Of a DNA stretch of 64,000 nt, positions 46,141 through 54,612 are shown in pieces. The stretch comes from Thermoanaerobacterales bacterium (GTDB taxonomy: Bacteria; Bacillota; Thermosediminibacteria; Thermosediminibacterales; Tepidanaerobacteraceae). The position numbers were made by a program, and so were the translations under genes. Position 1 is the stretch's first letter, and each line of letters begins with the position of its first letter. The stretch is from assembly GCA_012840135.1 (NCBI GenBank), contig DUMA01000024.1, forward strand, positions 1 to 64,000. Direction: 5' to 3'. The notes beneath the pieces are model-generated. The model was given only the letters and a program-made list of their open reading frames with translations. It was not told the origin of the DNA and did not search any database.

Positions 46141-46340
46141 AAATAACTACTCAATTCATACCCGAGGGCTACGTAACAAACTATGTGGGCACTGATGAGA
46201 AAGAAGCGAAAATTGATATTCAATTTGATGTAAAACACCAGACAAGACTTGTCATATTAGCATTAGAAAGCATACTTGGATACCTCAAAGAACAACCGGA
46301 AGAAGCGGAAGAAGCGGAAGAAGCGGAGGCGAATGCATGA
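46131..46340 (+). CDS. Small phage protein with EEA-repeat tail
   Basis: A 69-residue protein with GAAGGTG before its ATG, overlapping the previous gene by 10 bp and the next by 4 bp. The C-terminus is made of three 9-bp repeats encoding Glu-Glu-Ala. Function unknown. Confidence 0.65.
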   Translation: MLLKITTQFIPEGYVTNYVGTDEKEAKIDIQFDVKHQTRLVILALESILGYLKEQPEEAEEAEEAEANA

Positions 46341-46528
46341 AAGCTGCATTGACAATAAAAGAAGCAGCCGAATATCTCAGCTGCAGTCAATGGTCGATGT
46401 ATGAACTTATCTATAGAAAGAAAGTAAAGCATTTCAGGATAGGGCGAAGGATACTAATCCCGATAAAAGAACTCGACGAGTTCATAAATGCAGGCGGGAC
46501 AGAAAAATTGGGAGGTATAGAACAATGA
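46337..46528 (+). CDS. Excisionase-family DNA-binding protein
   Basis: A 63-residue winged-helix protein of the HTH_17/MerR-like type: LTIKEAAEYLSCSQWSMYELI, then KVKHFRIGRRILIP and KELDEFI. It could act as the directionality factor for the integrase or as a regulator. It starts in an ATGA overlap. Confidence 0.8.
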   Translation: MKAALTIKEAAEYLSCSQWSMYELIYRKKVKHFRIGRRILIPIKELDEFINAGGTEKLGGIEQ

Positions 46529-47034
46529 AACAAAGGCAGATAACCAAAGATCAATTTGAAAAATTTCTCAAGGCCAATAACCTCACGATAAAAATTATCC
46601 CGGTCTGGGAAGGTGCCACAGACAGATACAAAATGGAAGTCTATTACAAAGGGCACCTGATCGCCGATGGTAACGAGTTTTACAAAAAAGAACCGAATTA
46701 TACTTGGGCCTATGAATACATCATGGATCTCACCGGTAGCTATGAATGGGAAAAATATGTTGATGTTGAAAGGTTCAAGACAATTGAGGAAATCGAAGAA
46801 ATTGAAGAAATTGAGGAAGATATGAGAAGGATGGAAGAAATAAAAGTTAATCTTACAAAGGACGAAGTACTTAACTTATTAACTGCTGCACAATGTTTAA
46901 GCGAACGCAAGCAAAAAACATTAAAGTTATATCAAGATATCAACCTTAGTGAAAATTTTCAAAATTCAACTATAGAAGAAATAAAATTGCTTGACTCCGC
47001 ATATAAAAAGCTGTTTCAGGCACTACTTTACTAA
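46525..47034 (+). CDS. Phage early protein, unknown, with EIEE repeats
   Basis: A 169-residue protein with GGAGG before its ATG. Residues 1-80 form a mixed domain (KFLKANNLTIKIIPVWEG); residues 85-100 repeat Glu-Ile-Glu-Glu; the rest is helical (LTKDEVLNLLTAAQCL). Unknown function. Confidence 0.65.
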   Translation: MKQRQITKDQFEKFLKANNLTIKIIPVWEGATDRYKMEVYYKGHLIADGNEFYKKEPNYTWAYEYIMDLTGSYEWEKYVDVERFKTIEEIEEIEEIEEDMRRMEEIKVNLTKDEVLNLLTAAQCLSERKQKTLKLYQDINLSENFQNSTIEEIKLLDSAYKKLFQALLY

Positions 47035-47081
47035 TACCCAAAATTTTTGAATAAAAAGTGGACAAGGGGGAGGTGAGGAGA

Positions 47082-47246
47082 GTGGAAAAATATCAAGTTG
47101 AATTTAAGCAACAAATAAAAATAGCGGAAAAGATTATACGACTACTGGAAGATGAAAATGTTAAAATTGCTGATGTGCCTAAAATATGTGAAAAAGTAAT
47201 TTCACTTTCTGGTAAATCGCCAGTTAAATGGACCGAAATGGATTAA
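47082..47246 (+). CDS. Small phage protein, unknown
   Basis: About 54 residues from GTG 47082, preceded by GGGGGAGG; an upstream in-frame GTG at 47058 lies before that site. Helical and charged (KQQIKIAEKIIRLLEDE). Its last bases overlap a minus-strand gene by 4 bp. Confidence 0.55.
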   Translation: MEKYQVEFKQQIKIAEKIIRLLEDENVKIADVPKICEKVISLSGKSPVKWTEMD

Positions 47247-47443
47247 CGTTTATACTTTTGTGTTAAATTAGGATTTTCAATGTCCGGAACACCTCTAACA
47301 AGATGGTATATATCGCTTAAATATGCTCTTATCTTTGACATATTTTCTACAGGTCTATCCGGTTCTAAGGTTATTAAATCTTTTTGAATAAGGGTAATAA
47401 CTAAATCTTTAGCAATATCTATACTCTGTTTTTCATCGGGCAT
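47243..47443 (-). CDS. Small minus-strand phage protein, unknown
   Basis: A 66-residue protein with GGAGG before its ATG. Two helical segments around a PDRPVENMSK turn. It is oriented against its neighbours, as lone regulatory or moron genes often are. The interval 47444-47613 upstream shows no convincing gene. Confidence 0.6.
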   Translation of the reverse strand: MPDEKQSIDIAKDLVITLIQKDLITLEPDRPVENMSKIRAYLSDIYHLVRGVPDIENPNLTQKYKR

Positions 47444-47613
47444 TTTTCATACCTCCAGGTTGTTTCATTACAAATTTCTTCCAGTAGTCGCATTTAAAAT
47501 ATGATACTCGTTTTGGTTCTTAAGCGATTAATTTCTTGTTCAACTTCCTTTAATTTTTGAATCTCTTTTCATCTCCTCCAAGGAACATTTTACCACAGAA
47601 AGGGGACGAGTTT

Positions 47614-48414
47614 ATGAATAATTTAATCCCTATCGAATACGAAAAAAAAAGAGTATTAACAACCCAGCAACTGGCTGAGGTTTATGAAACCGACGCCAAC
47701 AATATCAGCAAGAATTTCTCCAACAACAAAGATCGTTTTGTTGAAGGACGAGATTATTATTTTCTTCAAGGCGAGGAATTAAAGGAATTTAAAAGGTTGT
47801 TGAATGATATTCCAGAACCTATTAAATTCGCTCCACAGTTGTATCTTTGGACCGAGCGTGGGGCATCCCGTCATTGTAAAATTCTCGATACTGATCGAGC
47901 ATGGCAGCAGTTCGATATTCTTCAGGAAACATATTTCCGAGTAAAAGAACAACATATAGCCCTCAGTCAACTCAGCCCGGAGCTCCAGATGTTCAAAAGA
48001 ATATTCGATGCAGTAGCAAATGCGGAATTAAAACTAAAAGAAGTTGAAGGAAAGGTCCATGAAGTAGGCAAAATCGCAACGGCAGCCCAGGAAACAGTCC
48101 AAAGCATAAAAGAAACAATCATTCACACCGATAAAGACTGGCGAGACTGGGTTAATTCACAGATTACAAAAATATGTTTCAAGAGCAAAGATTATAAAGA
48201 AAAATGGAATGAAACTTATAGATTACTAGAGGAAAGGGCGAAATGCCGGCTTGGGGTAAGGCTGGACAACTTAAAGGAAAGACTTATGCAGGCCGGGGCC
48301 CGAACCACCGAAATAAAAAACACAAATTACTTGGATGTAATAGAGGAAGATGTCCGGCTTAAAGAAATCTACACGGCCATCATAAAGGAAATGGCCATAA
48401 AATACATAGCTTAG
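47614..48414 (+). CDS. ORF6N-domain phage antirepressor (second)
   Basis: About 266 residues from ATG 47614 after AAAGGGGA. The ORF6N domain is clear (RVLTTQQLAEVYETDANNI, FVEGRDYYFL, LYLWTERGASRHCKILDTDRAWQ). A coiled coil follows, then a helical C-terminus (EKWNETYRLLEERAKCRLGVRL) like the KilA-C/ORF6C type. It is the second antirepressor-like protein in this phage. Confidence 0.82.
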   Translation: MNNLIPIEYEKKRVLTTQQLAEVYETDANNISKNFSNNKDRFVEGRDYYFLQGEELKEFKRLLNDIPEPIKFAPQLYLWTERGASRHCKILDTDRAWQQFDILQETYFRVKEQHIALSQLSPELQMFKRIFDAVANAELKLKEVEGKVHEVGKIATAAQETVQSIKETIIHTDKDWRDWVNSQITKICFKSKDYKEKWNETYRLLEERAKCRLGVRLDNLKERLMQAGARTTEIKNTNYLDVIEEDVRLKEIYTAIIKEMAIKYIA

Positions 48415-48428
48415 GGTAGGTGATAATA

Positions 48429-48653
48429 TTGAAAAATCCTAAGAAAATTGACTTCGCAAATATAGAAGTAAATTTATGTGTCACTCCCGAAAACAAAAGC
48501 ATAGTAAAAAAAGCCATGGAACAGTTTGCTATTGTTGGTGCCATTGGGCCGTATGAGCATAAAGAAATTATCAATAGAATCAATGAAGTCAAAGACAAGG
48601 AGGTGATTGAGAAATGGCCACAGCAAATTGCACGGCATGCGGTAGACAGATAA
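48429..48653 (+). CDS. Small phage protein, unknown
   Basis: About 74 residues from TTG 48429, eight bases after GGTAGG (a GTG at 48420 overlaps that site). It overlaps the following gene by 40 bp in another frame. No family recognised. Confidence 0.5.
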   Translation: MKNPKKIDFANIEVNLCVTPENKSIVKKAMEQFAIVGAIGPYEHKEIINRINEVKDKEVIEKWPQQIARHAVDR

Positions 48654-49090
48654 AAGATCCAATATCAATCAAGCGAGGCATGGGACCTATTTGTTACGCG
48701 AGATACATGGCCGAACTGGATAAGAAAGAGCAGGAAGAAGAAAAACAGCTTGAGCTGCTGCCCTTCGATGATGATATTATTTGCCGGCGCACTCTAAACG
48801 GCCCACAGTTCAATATACCTCAAAGATTTGTAAAGCACTCTCCTTCCGGCATGGAATGGGGATATGGTGGCAGCGGCCCTGCAGATTTTGCGCTGAACAT
48901 ACTCGCATTGTTCGTGGGTCTCGAAAAAGCAGAAGAATTATATCAGGAGTTTAAAAGCCGGTTTGTAGCTACTTTACCATTCGAGGGCGGGGTTATTAAA
49001 AAAACAGACATAATGAATTGGCTGAAAGAAAAAGGAATAAAGAGGGGAGATGATTGGCTTGAAGATATTCGTTGTCATGTGCAAGGCTAG
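48614..49090 (+). CDS. Phage protein with DUF6011-like zinc knuckle and DUF6166-like domain
   Basis: A 158-residue protein after AAGGAGGTG. The N-terminus has CTACGRQIKDPIS and GPICYARY, a short zinc-binding motif of the DUF6011 type. Residues about 55-150 resemble DUF6166 (PSGMEWGYGGSGPADFALNIL). Function unknown, found in phage early regions. Confidence 0.7.
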   Translation: MATANCTACGRQIKDPISIKRGMGPICYARYMAELDKKEQEEEKQLELLPFDDDIICRRTLNGPQFNIPQRFVKHSPSGMEWGYGGSGPADFALNILALFVGLEKAEELYQEFKSRFVATLPFEGGVIKKTDIMNWLKEKGIKRGDDWLEDIRCHVQG

Positions 49091-49163
49091 GGAAATCAAG
49101 ACGAAGCTCCTGCAGATTGAAAAAGAATTGGCAAAAGAAAAAAGCCCTTTTCAGGGCACATGA
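49059..49163 (+). CDS. Possible 34-residue phage peptide
   Basis: An open frame from TTG 49059 (GGGGA upstream) overlaps the end of the previous gene and encodes a charged helix with IKTKLLQIEKELAKEK. The coding signal is weak; the start could also be ATG 49077. Confidence 0.35.
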   Translation: MKIFVVMCKAREIKTKLLQIEKELAKEKSPFQGT

Positions 49164-49215
49164 GCAATTTCAGTATAACATGCATGAGCAGAAAAATCAA
49201 GGAGGATAAACCTAG

Positions 49216-50208
49216 ATGCCTATATTCGGAATAACAGATTTTCGAAGGCTGCCCAGGCTGGGGAAAATCAAGCTGGGTAAAAAGCTGAAAAATGAAAAAG
49301 GCGCAGAACATCCGGTCCAGACAAGATATTTCGTTTGCCCGGAAATAATACAGCAAAAATATGGGCCGGAACCCACGGAGCTTGATATCATGTTTCCGCT
49401 TAACGATATCGAAGTAATATTCCCGCAATACATGAAGCTTTACGGGAAAACCGGCCTGAAATGCCGGGGGGATGGCCGGAATGCTTTGGTCATGTCCGGA
49501 GGGATCCTGAAAGAAAAGACATGTACCCCGGGAGCTCCGGAATGTGCTGGCTGCAAACCACTGGGAACGTTAAATGTTCTTCTATACAAGGTGCCAGGGT
49601 GGGGTGTATGGCAGATTTGGACAAGCTCATGGAATAGCATCGTAAACCTGAACAGTTCCATAGAGATGATCAAAGTCATGACCGGAGGCCGGATCTCTTT
49701 CATCCCTCTTAAGCTGAAGCTCCAGGAACATAATGCGACAGTTATAAAACCCGATGGCACACAATTTCCGAAAAAAGTATATGTGATGACGCTAAACATA
49801 GATCAAACCATGGGCCAGTTTTATAGTCAATATTCCCTGGAGGCAAATCACATAAGAGCACTTCAAAGTCCGGCTTATAGCCGCCTTTCGCAGATGAACG
49901 ATATTATAGCGGATATGACAAACAAGGAACTTGAGAAGCGGCAGACGGAAATGGCAATACAGCTGGATGATGAGGATGAGGAAGTCTGGGAAGATGAACA
50001 AGAGAATACGGAGGGTCAAAAGAATCCAGAGGCTACAGGAGATCCGGAAAATAAAACAATTGATAGTGAGCCTGAATCCAATAAAAATAATGCCTGTTCA
50101 GAATGCGGCCAAATAATTACAAAAGACGAAAAAGAATATAGCGAGAAACATTTTAAAAAAGTTCTGTGTAGATCATGCCAGAAAAAATATAGAAAAGGCA
50201 GGGGGTGA
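49216..50208 (+). CDS. Phage Gp3-like (recombination directionality factor-like) protein
   Basis: A 330-residue protein after AAGGAGG. The opening MPIFGITDFRRLPRLGKIKLG and the central PLKLKLQEHNATV resemble the phiC31 Gp3-like family common in clostridial phages and often labelled hydrolase or metal-binding protein. A middle cluster has four cysteines (CRGDG, CTPGAPECAGC). An acidic linker follows, then a zinc ribbon (CSECGQI, CRSCQ). As the integrase here is of the tyrosine type, its role may differ from phiC31 Gp3. Confidence 0.6.
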   Translation: MPIFGITDFRRLPRLGKIKLGKKLKNEKGAEHPVQTRYFVCPEIIQQKYGPEPTELDIMFPLNDIEVIFPQYMKLYGKTGLKCRGDGRNALVMSGGILKEKTCTPGAPECAGCKPLGTLNVLLYKVPGWGVWQIWTSSWNSIVNLNSSIEMIKVMTGGRISFIPLKLKLQEHNATVIKPDGTQFPKKVYVMTLNIDQTMGQFYSQYSLEANHIRALQSPAYSRLSQMNDIIADMTNKELEKRQTEMAIQLDDEDEEVWEDEQENTEGQKNPEATGDPENKTIDSEPESNKNNACSECGQIITKDEKEYSEKHFKKVLCRSCQKKYRKGRG

Positions 50209-50214
50209 TTTGGA

Positions 50215-50394
50215 TTGAAAATCAGAGTAGCTTATTCGGAACTGAAGTCAGGTCCGGGCTTTAACAACAAAAAGGCTGAGGCCGAGCTTGAAGTTGATGT
50301 AACAGGGAATATTGATAATGCCTTTCAAAAAGCCTGGGAAAAGGTCCGTGCTGAAGTCGAACGGCAACTGGAAGATTATCAGCCACCATTTTGA
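50215..50394 (+). CDS. Small phage protein, unknown
   Basis: A 59-residue protein from TTG 50215 after GGGGGTGA. It begins KIRVAYSELKSGPGFNNKKAE and ends in a helix with EVERQLEDYQPPF. Tight spacing on both sides supports a real gene. No function known. Confidence 0.65.
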   Translation: MKIRVAYSELKSGPGFNNKKAEAELEVDVTGNIDNAFQKAWEKVRAEVERQLEDYQPPF

Positions 50395-50418
50395 TGCCAG
50401 AGAAGGGAGAGAGAAGCT

Positions 50419-50781
50419 GTGGGATTAAATTTAGGTGAAATGGCTCAAGGCGCTTTCATGGAACAATTCAACATCGAACTTAAAAAGGTGCTTGCCAACA
50501 TTGCAGACCCAAACACAGACCCAAAGAAGGCAAGAAAAATTACTCTTACGGCCACACTCAAGGCTGATGAAAACCGTGATGTAGTGGACTTTGAAGTTCA
50601 ATCTAAAGCCTCGCTTATTCCGGCCAAACCTATTGCGACAAAGATTATCATTGACCGGGATAAAGATGGTTCTGTTGTTGCGGCTGAATTGAAATCCGGT
50701 GTAAAAGGGCAAACCTTCTTGGATGATGATGGGCAGGTTAAGGATGATACCGGCAAGGTCGTCAATTTTAGCAAAAAATAA
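50419..50781 (+). CDS. Phage replication-terminator-like protein
   Basis: A 120-residue protein from GTG 50419 after GGGAGAGAG. An N-terminal helix (GAFMEQFNIELKKVLANI) precedes a beta-rich body (KITLTATLKADE). Proteins with this layout in clostridial prophages are labelled replication terminator; the label is by similarity only. Confidence 0.6.
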   Translation: MGLNLGEMAQGAFMEQFNIELKKVLANIADPNTDPKKARKITLTATLKADENRDVVDFEVQSKASLIPAKPIATKIIIDRDKDGSVVAAELKSGVKGQTFLDDDGQVKDDTGKVVNFSKK

Positions 50782-50800
50782 TTGAAAGGAGATAAAGAAA

Positions 50801-51511
50801 ATGATCAAAGAAGCTTTGGAATATCTGGTTAATTTGGGGCAGGTAAAGACAATTGAGGTCAATGGGCAGACTTACGCAACGCAGAATTTGAACAGAATTA
50901 AATTGCCCAAAGCTACGCCTCTGGACATCAACAGCCTTACAGGATTGGTAGATTACATTAAATCCGGCTTCGATGCCGATGCTTTTAATGGAACACTGAT
51001 ACACATTGTTGACCATTCTACGGTCAAGCTAATTTCAAACATACTGAATGACAGCGACAGAGAAACATACGTTACTGCCCACGCTTTTCAACCTCAGTTT
51101 CGGTTTGGGTATTTCTACGATACCGAAAGCTTTATAATCCTCCTGCAGTCTTGTTTTGTGCAGAATGAAGACGCACTGAGGATCTTTAAACTTGTGGGCA
51201 ATATAAAAGATTCTGTGATCCGGACCTATGGAGACGACGGTATAACTCAGTCCGTCACAGCCAAAGTCGGAATTGCACAGGTGGAGGAAGTTCCTGTGCC
51301 TAACCCGGTGAAATTGGCACCTTATAGGACTTTTGTCGAAGTGGAACAACCGGAGAGTAAGTTTGTATTCAGAATGCGTAAAGGAGAGGACGGCCCTGAG
51401 GCCGCACTCTTTGAGGCAGACGGCGGCGCATGGAAAATTGAGGCCATGCAGAGGATAAAGATATTCTTAGAAGAAAAATTAGAGGATTCGGGAATAAAGG
51501 TTATAGCTTAA
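50801..51511 (+). CDS. Phage protein, DUF2303-like
   Basis: A 236-residue protein after GGAGATAAAG. The body has HAFQPQFRFGYFYDTESFIILL, GDDGITQSVTAKVG and LAPYRTFVEVEQPESKF, which reads like YfdQ/DUF2303 proteins of phage early operons. Function unknown. Downstream of it (51512-51575) is a GC-rich inverted repeat (GATAGC with GCTATC) without a T-run. Confidence 0.55.
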   Translation: MIKEALEYLVNLGQVKTIEVNGQTYATQNLNRIKLPKATPLDINSLTGLVDYIKSGFDADAFNGTLIHIVDHSTVKLISNILNDSDRETYVTAHAFQPQFRFGYFYDTESFIILLQSCFVQNEDALRIFKLVGNIKDSVIRTYGDDGITQSVTAKVGIAQVEEVPVPNPVKLAPYRTFVEVEQPESKFVFRMRKGEDGPEAALFEADGGAWKIEAMQRIKIFLEEKLEDSGIKVIA

Positions 51512-51575
51512 CAAGATAGCGGCGGGCGGGCTATCCCCCCCTGGCCTGCCTGCCATCCCCTGAGAAGGTGATTAA

Positions 51576-52406
51576 ATGCATATTCCTGAGTATAAAAGGC
51601 CGGAAGGTGAATTCGCATATTTAGTTCGTCGTGAATTTATACCAGTTAAACAGCCGCCTATCGAGCAGATATCACTATTTCCAACAATTGAAGACGATAT
51701 ATACCAAAATATACAGCAATTGCTTAAAAAATTCAAAAAGCACAAGGCACGTATTAAAAATATAGCAAATAAATACAACATAGACGAGAAAGCGGCTAAG
51801 AAGTATTATGAAGCGGCTCTTCAGAAGTTCATACATAAGCTTAATTATGAGCATTATTTGCGGAATAAAGAATATCTAGAATGGATGTATACTCCCGAAG
51901 CGCAAACATATTTCCGGCAGTATATTCAGGAATGCGACGAGCGGGTTCGAAGATATGAACAGGAATTTAAACAGAGAATCACTCAGGGGAAAGAGCATGT
52001 GGTTAGCATCATAATCAATGATCCTGAACTGAGTAAGTTATTGGACAATCCTGCTTTTTCGAAGATAAATTACCACGGGCCGTTTTCAAGTCTGCTTAAT
52101 ATACCCGGTATAACAGAGCACGACACAAAAATCCTTCTAGCCCGGGGGTATATACAAATCGAGCAGGGTGATCCGGACACAATCCTTAAATATAATTTTC
52201 CAGCGAAGAAAGAAGAAAATACCAATCGTTTTGTATGCATAGAGTGCGGCATTGAACTTGACTACAACGACATCGGGCTAAATAAAAAGCTAGGAGCAAA
52301 GGACGAACGGTTTTATAAATGCCCCAGATGCCTGGGGATGACAGAAGAGGAAGAAGAAAGCACGATAAGGTTTTATAGATCTAGTGGCTGTAATATGTTT
52401 ATTTAA
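51576..52406 (+). CDS. Unknown phage protein with C-terminal zinc ribbon
   Basis: A 276-residue protein after GAAGGTGA. Residues 45-150 are strongly helical and basic. The end has CIECG and CPRC pairs spaced as a zinc ribbon. No family recognised. Confidence 0.6.
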   Translation: MHIPEYKRPEGEFAYLVRREFIPVKQPPIEQISLFPTIEDDIYQNIQQLLKKFKKHKARIKNIANKYNIDEKAAKKYYEAALQKFIHKLNYEHYLRNKEYLEWMYTPEAQTYFRQYIQECDERVRRYEQEFKQRITQGKEHVVSIIINDPELSKLLDNPAFSKINYHGPFSSLLNIPGITEHDTKILLARGYIQIEQGDPDTILKYNFPAKKEENTNRFVCIECGIELDYNDIGLNKKLGAKDERFYKCPRCLGMTEEEEESTIRFYRSSGCNMFI

Positions 52407-52451
52407 TTTTGACTACTTCTTGCACATATGAGGGGATTAGGAGGGGAGCAA

Positions 52452-53420
52452 ATGGTACGGACAAAAATAGAATGGGCCGAGCAGTCATGGAACCCGGTCA
52501 TCGGTTGCACGCCGGTGTCTGAAGGATGCGATAACTGCTACGCCCGAAGGATGGCTTACAGGCTCCGGGGCCGGTGTGGGTATCCGCAGAATGAGCCATT
52601 CAAGGTAACATTACACGAGGAACGGATACTGGAACCTTATTATTGGCATAAGCCTCGTCGTATCTTTGTGTGTAGCATGTCGGACTTGTTTCATCCAGAG
52701 ATTCCAGATGAATTCATCTATCGGGTTTTACTTACTATGCAGCAAAATCCCAGACATACATTCCTTTTACTATCAAAAAGGCCAGAACGAATATTACGGT
52801 GGAATAATTTACAAAAACCATGGAACAGTGAAGAATGGCCGCAGAATATATGGGTTGGTGTTACTGCCGAAAACCAAAAGCGGGCTGATGAGCGCATACC
52901 GATATTGCTGCAAATACCAGCGGCAGTAAGGTTCGTGAGTTGCGAACCGTTGTTGGGGCCTGTTGACTTATCACCATACTTGGGCAATTTATACTTCTGT
53001 AACAATCCACGGCATGGGCAGCTTTGCCCTGATGGTATTATGTATGCCAAAGACAAACAGATAATTATATGCCGTTATTGCAAACAACCAGTCGAGATAG
53101 TGCATTTGCTTGATTGGGTGATATGTGGGGGAGAAACGGGACCGGGTGCAAGACCAATGCATCCCGATTGGGTAAGGAACTTGCGAGACCAATGTATGGA
53201 TGCAGGAGTGCCATTCTTTTTTAAGAGTTGGGGAGACTGGGCACCATGTTGGGGCGGTGGAATGCATCTGGTGTACCAGGACGGACGATGCATGCCGGGC
53301 ACGCATGAACACCCGGACGCCTGGCGTGAGAAGGTTGCCGAGCCTGTAATGATGTTGGGTAAAAAAGCCGCAGGTCGCATCTTAGATGGCCGGACATGGG
53401 ACGATTTTCCAGAGGTTTAA
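52452..53420 (+). CDS. DUF5131 (phage Gp37/Gp68-like) protein
   Basis: About 322 residues from ATG 52452 after GAGGGGAG. The N-terminus has KIEWAEQSWNPVIGC and the three-cysteine motif CTPVSEGCDNCYA; then SMSDLFHPEIP, FLLLSKRPER, WVGVTAENQ, FVSCEPLLG and WVICGGETGPGARP. These are the signature blocks of DUF5131, a TIM-barrel family with radical-SAM-like cysteines found in phages. A two-cysteine insert (CNNPRHGQLC, CRYC) lies near residue 185. Reaction unknown. Confidence 0.85.
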   Translation: MVRTKIEWAEQSWNPVIGCTPVSEGCDNCYARRMAYRLRGRCGYPQNEPFKVTLHEERILEPYYWHKPRRIFVCSMSDLFHPEIPDEFIYRVLLTMQQNPRHTFLLLSKRPERILRWNNLQKPWNSEEWPQNIWVGVTAENQKRADERIPILLQIPAAVRFVSCEPLLGPVDLSPYLGNLYFCNNPRHGQLCPDGIMYAKDKQIIICRYCKQPVEIVHLLDWVICGGETGPGARPMHPDWVRNLRDQCMDAGVPFFFKSWGDWAPCWGGGMHLVYQDGRCMPGTHEHPDAWREKVAEPVMMLGKKAAGRILDGRTWDDFPEV

Positions 53421-53437
53421 CCAAAGGAGGGATAAGC

Positions 53438-53542
53438 GTGTGGTTACATGTTATTGGGGCCTTCTATGCTGGAATATTCGTAGGATTTATCATAGCGGCT
53501 TTGTTATCGGCGGGGAGGGATAATTACGATCCCAAAATATAA
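53438..53542 (+). CDS. 34-residue membrane peptide (DUF3789-like)
   Basis: From GTG 53438 after AAAGGAGGG. One membrane segment (HVIGAFYAGIFVGFIIAALL) is followed by a short polar tail. The pattern matches the tiny DUF3789 phage proteins. Function unknown. Confidence 0.65.
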   Translation: MWLHVIGAFYAGIFVGFIIAALLSAGRDNYDPKI

Positions 53543-53593
53543 ATGCCAGAAAATCACAAACCGATTTTATAGGACTTGAGGGCGGTGAAACCA

Positions 53594-53734
53594 TTGATTA
53601 AATTTATTAAATTCTACTGGCTATGTCTAAAGACAGTATGGAAAGCCCGGAAAGAGCCCAACAACCGGGCGAAGTGGAGAAGGTTATCAAAAGAGTTTAC
53701 AAAGCTTCATCACAGCTTAGGATTGGACAAATAA
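53594..53734 (+). CDS. Small basic phage protein, unknown
   Basis: A 46-residue protein from TTG 53594 after GAGGGCGGTG: a hydrophobic start (FIKFYWLCLKTVW) followed by a basic helix (KWRRLSKEF). It ends just before the replisome-organizer start. Confidence 0.5.
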   Translation: MIKFIKFYWLCLKTVWKARKEPNNRAKWRRLSKEFTKLHHSLGLDK

Positions 53735-53754
53735 GACCCCGAGGAGGGGAGAAA

Positions 53755-54612
53755 TTGTCAGGATGGATAAAGCTACATAGACAAATAACAGAGAGTGATG
53801 TATACCAGATGCCGCCGCTTTATTTAAGAGTTTTTGAAAGGCTCATTATTGAAGCTAATCACCAAGACAATGAAATTCCATACAAAAAACATAGCCAGGA
53901 TATTGCCTGCAAAAAACTGATAAAGCGAGGTGAACGTCTAACATCTATACGTCAGATATGCCAATGGGTTGGATGGTATGAACGAGGTATTTTTAAAATG
54001 CCAAATCCAAAAACCATTAAAACTATTCTAGATTGGCTCCAACAAAATGACATGATTCAAATATATAACGATGAAGGTAACAGAAAAGAAACACATTACA
54101 GAATAGTAAATTACGAAATTTACCAAAGTGATGATGATATAAAAGTAACAGAAAAGAAACAGTCGGGAAACAGTAAGGAAACAGAAAAGAAACAGTCATT
54201 GGACACAAACAAGAATGATAAGAATGATAAGAATGAAAAGAATGATAAGAAGTTAGTTATTGACCCTTTTTTACGAGAAATACTCAATCAACTCCAACAA
54301 ATTAAAGATTACCCTTTTGATTTTGATAAAGACATAGACTTTATAAAATCTCTCCTTACTGACTTTCCGGATCTTAATCTTCAGGAAGAAATAAAAAAGT
54401 GGGCCACATACAAATTGGACAAGCCCTTTAAGAAAAAATCAAATCCGAGGTCCCAGTTTAGAAATTGGTGCAAAAAAGCCTTAGAATGGCGAAAAGAAAA
54501 ACCGGCTGTGCCGGATCCAGTCCCTCAAACCGAAAATGTCAGAATTAGAAACACATCGGAGCCCCCGGATGAAAAAACATTACAAGAATGGCTTGCGAGG
54601 TTACCGACATGA
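53755..54612 (+). CDS. Phage replisome organizer / DnaD-like initiation protein
   Basis: About 285 residues from TTG 53755 directly after GAGGAGGGG; upstream in-frame ATGs lack a site and overlap the preceding small gene. The N-terminal winged-helix domain has GWIKLHRQITESDVYQMPP and YLRVFERLIIEANH. A Lys/Asn/Asp repeat (9-bp units encoding Lys-Asn-Asp) forms a linker near residue 195, then a C-terminal helical domain follows. Such proteins bind the phage origin and help load the helicase encoded next, with which it overlaps (ATGA). Confidence 0.75.
   Translation: MSGWIKLHRQITESDVYQMPPLYLRVFERLIIEANHQDNEIPYKKHSQDIACKKLIKRGERLTSIRQICQWVGWYERGIFKMPNPKTIKTILDWLQQNDMIQIYNDEGNRKETHYRIVNYEIYQSDDDIKVTEKKQSGNSKETEKKQSLDTNKNDKNDKNEKNDKKLVIDPFLREILNQLQQIKDYPFDFDKDIDFIKSLLTDFPDLNLQEEIKKWATYKLDKPFKKKSNPRSQFRNWCKKALEWRKEKPAVPDPVPQTENVRIRNTSEPPDEKTLQEWLARLPT

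Noticed and set aside
46296-46330. Tandem 9-bp repeats (GAAGAAGCG) as a possible iteron or CRISPR-like array
   Set aside because: They are in frame inside a gene and encode an acidic tail; there are no spacers.
47500-47600. Minus-strand coiled-coil-like frame between the 66-residue gene and the second antirepressor
   Set aside because: A ribosome-site-like GGAGGAG is present, but no ATG, GTG or TTG opens the frame; it may be a decayed gene but this cannot be shown.
49216-50208. Serine-integrase directionality factor acting on this prophage
   Set aside because: The family resemblance is to phiC31 Gp3, but the integrase here is a tyrosine recombinase, so that exact role is not supported.
51512-51575. 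Inverted repeat GATAGC/GCTATC as a terminator
   Set aside because: It is followed by a C-run, not a T-run, and genes on both sides appear to be in one operon.
54200-54255. AAGAATGAT repeats as a possible phage origin
   Set aside because: Origins are often inside the organizer gene, but these repeats encode a plain Lys/Asn/Asp linker and show no dyad or AT-rich unwinding element beyond the local composition.
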